A stretch of DNA of 64,000 nt, taken from assembly GCF_030166555.2 (NCBI RefSeq), contig NZ_CP126461.2. One strand, 5' to 3'. Under the pieces are notes generated by a model. It was not told the origin of the DNA and did no database searches. It saw nothing but the letters and a program-made list of their open reading frames with translations. The first letter of the stretch is position 1, and each line of letters opens with the position of its first letter. Made by a program: the position numbers and the translations under genes. Source of the stretch: Acholeplasma laidlawii_A (lineage in GTDB: Bacteria > Bacillota_I > Bacilli_A > Acholeplasmatales > Acholeplasmataceae). Below, in pieces: positions 63,266-64,000 of the stretch.

Positions 63266-64000
63266 ACTTTGAATAGTCCAAGTGCTTTACTTAGTTCAAT
63301 ATAATAGTTTAGGCCATTCATTAATATCTTTTCATCAAAATTAAACCTCTCATTATGAAGGGGATAGATATATTCTTTTTTTTGTATTTCTAGAACCTAT
63401 AAAAGTAAACATACCTGGGATATGTTTTTGGTAAAAGGCAAAGTCTTCAGAAAAAGTATAAGGCTTGATATGAACAATAGCATCTTTATCAATCATATTT
63501 TTTACAATATTATATAGGTGGTGATCATTATTGACCGGTGGATACAAATTGATGAACTTTCCCTTAACTTCTACACCATATTGAATTTCTACCGCTTTTG
63601 CAGTATCTAACATCTTTTCCTTTAATATATCAAAGGTTACTTTATTAAATGATCTCATAGTACCAGAAATATGTGCATGATTAGCGATAACGTTCTTAGC
63701 ATCACCACCATGAATCATACCAGTAGATATAACAGCTGGTTCTATTGGATCAATAAATTTTGATATGATTTGGCTTAATCCTACAACAAGTCCAGATGCA
63801 GCTAATACAGCATCCTTTCCTTGTTGTGGTTGTGCACCATGTGACGCATATCCATGAACTGTAAAGTCAAACTCTGCATTACCTGCAAGCATTGGACCGC
63901 TAATGATACCAAACTTTCCTTCATCCAAACCCGGAAATATATGTAGACCAAAAATAGATTTCACATGATAATCTTTGAGCACACCTTCATTAATCATTAC
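63262..64000 (-). pseudogene. M20-family amidohydrolase, frameshifted, 5' end outside the window
   Basis: The M20 dimerisation and C-terminal catalytic part is readable from the right edge: LHIFPGLDEGKFGI, HGYASHGAQPQQGKDA, SEDFAFYQKHIPGMFTFIGS. After TKK the frame stops at LSPS, but removing one A from the A8 run (63376-63383) gives EYIYPLHNERFNFDEKIL and an end at 63262 with the normal family tail. Such enzymes deacylate N-acyl amino acids. The final codons overlap the next gene by ATGA. Whether the extra A is real is open. Confidence 0.82.

Noticed and set aside
1..64000. Genome-wide use of TGA as tryptophan (genetic code 4)
   Set aside because: Intact genes of all sizes use TGG for Trp and end properly with TGA as well as TAA and TAG; only two accessory frames show a possible TGA/Trp.

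Overview
The window fits a wall-less, AT-rich Firmicute relative, most likely Acholeplasma (A. laidlawii or a close relative). Tryptophan is encoded by TGG and TGA acts as a stop in intact genes, which excludes the Mycoplasma/Spiroplasma code. Starts usually carry strong AGGAGG-type ribosome sites. There are many lipoproteins, a FabK/MaoC fatty-acid pair, and a beta-1,3-glucan locus with a GH94 phosphorylase of a type characterised in A. laidlawii. Most genes lie on the minus strand. The species call is inference.

1-17.1 kb is one polysaccharide locus on the minus strand. In transcription order it holds a domain-permuted GH3 glucosidase, a GH94 phosphorylase, a cupin, a cytoplasmic GH16 glucanase and a GH30 lipoprotein. 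After a gap with CcpA/LacI-type operators come an ABC binding lipoprotein, a large anchored binding protein with beta-sandwich modules, two permeases, a propeller-TPR-Yip1 membrane protein and a protein cut by the window edge. GH30 probably cuts glucan at the cell surface, the ABC proteins import oligosaccharides, and GH16, GH94 and GH3 finish the job inside.

17.1-31.8 kb is housekeeping: DsbA-like oxidoreductase, PepF, an XRE regulator, DegV, a LemA pair, CDF and ZIP metal transporters with an MntR-like regulator, FabK/MaoC, a lipoprotein cyclophilin and a TrmB-like regulator. 31.9-34.4 kb is a sulfane-sulfur operon (rhodanese, CoA-disulfide reductase-rhodanese, rhodanese, CsoR/CstR-like repressor) with its operator; the reductase is broken by one extra A. 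34.6-36.3 kb is an ArsR, ArsP-type permease and small thioredoxin unit. 36.4-48.1 kb has an ABC exporter, acetyltransferase, meso-DAP dehydrogenase, CotH-like lipoprotein, aldo/keto reductase, M42 peptidase, MATE transporter and small membrane proteins.

48.1-61.0 kb is an accessory region beside the 3' end of ssrA (tmRNA). Nearly all its genes are small, minus-strand lipoprotein or membrane genes of unknown function. They are separated by recurring junction repeats: inverted TGTATCAA/TTGATACA arms next to two to four GCACCC/GTACC motifs at about 20-bp spacing, with paired CCTTTCGTG motifs on the other side. One lipoprotein gene is duplicated (about 94% identical protein). The region also contains an IS110 element with a structured leader and a complete IS150-type element (1483 bp, TTC target duplication) inserted 9 bp from ssrA. 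Removing that element shows that the ssrA 3' flank matches one half of the cassette junctions. I read this as a tandem array of mobile gene cassettes grown at ssrA, which is the most unusual signal in the window.

61.0-64.0 kb returns to core genes: ssrA, an ECF transporter S component, a GNAT acetyltransferase, a small unknown protein and a frameshifted M20 amidohydrolase cut by the window edge.
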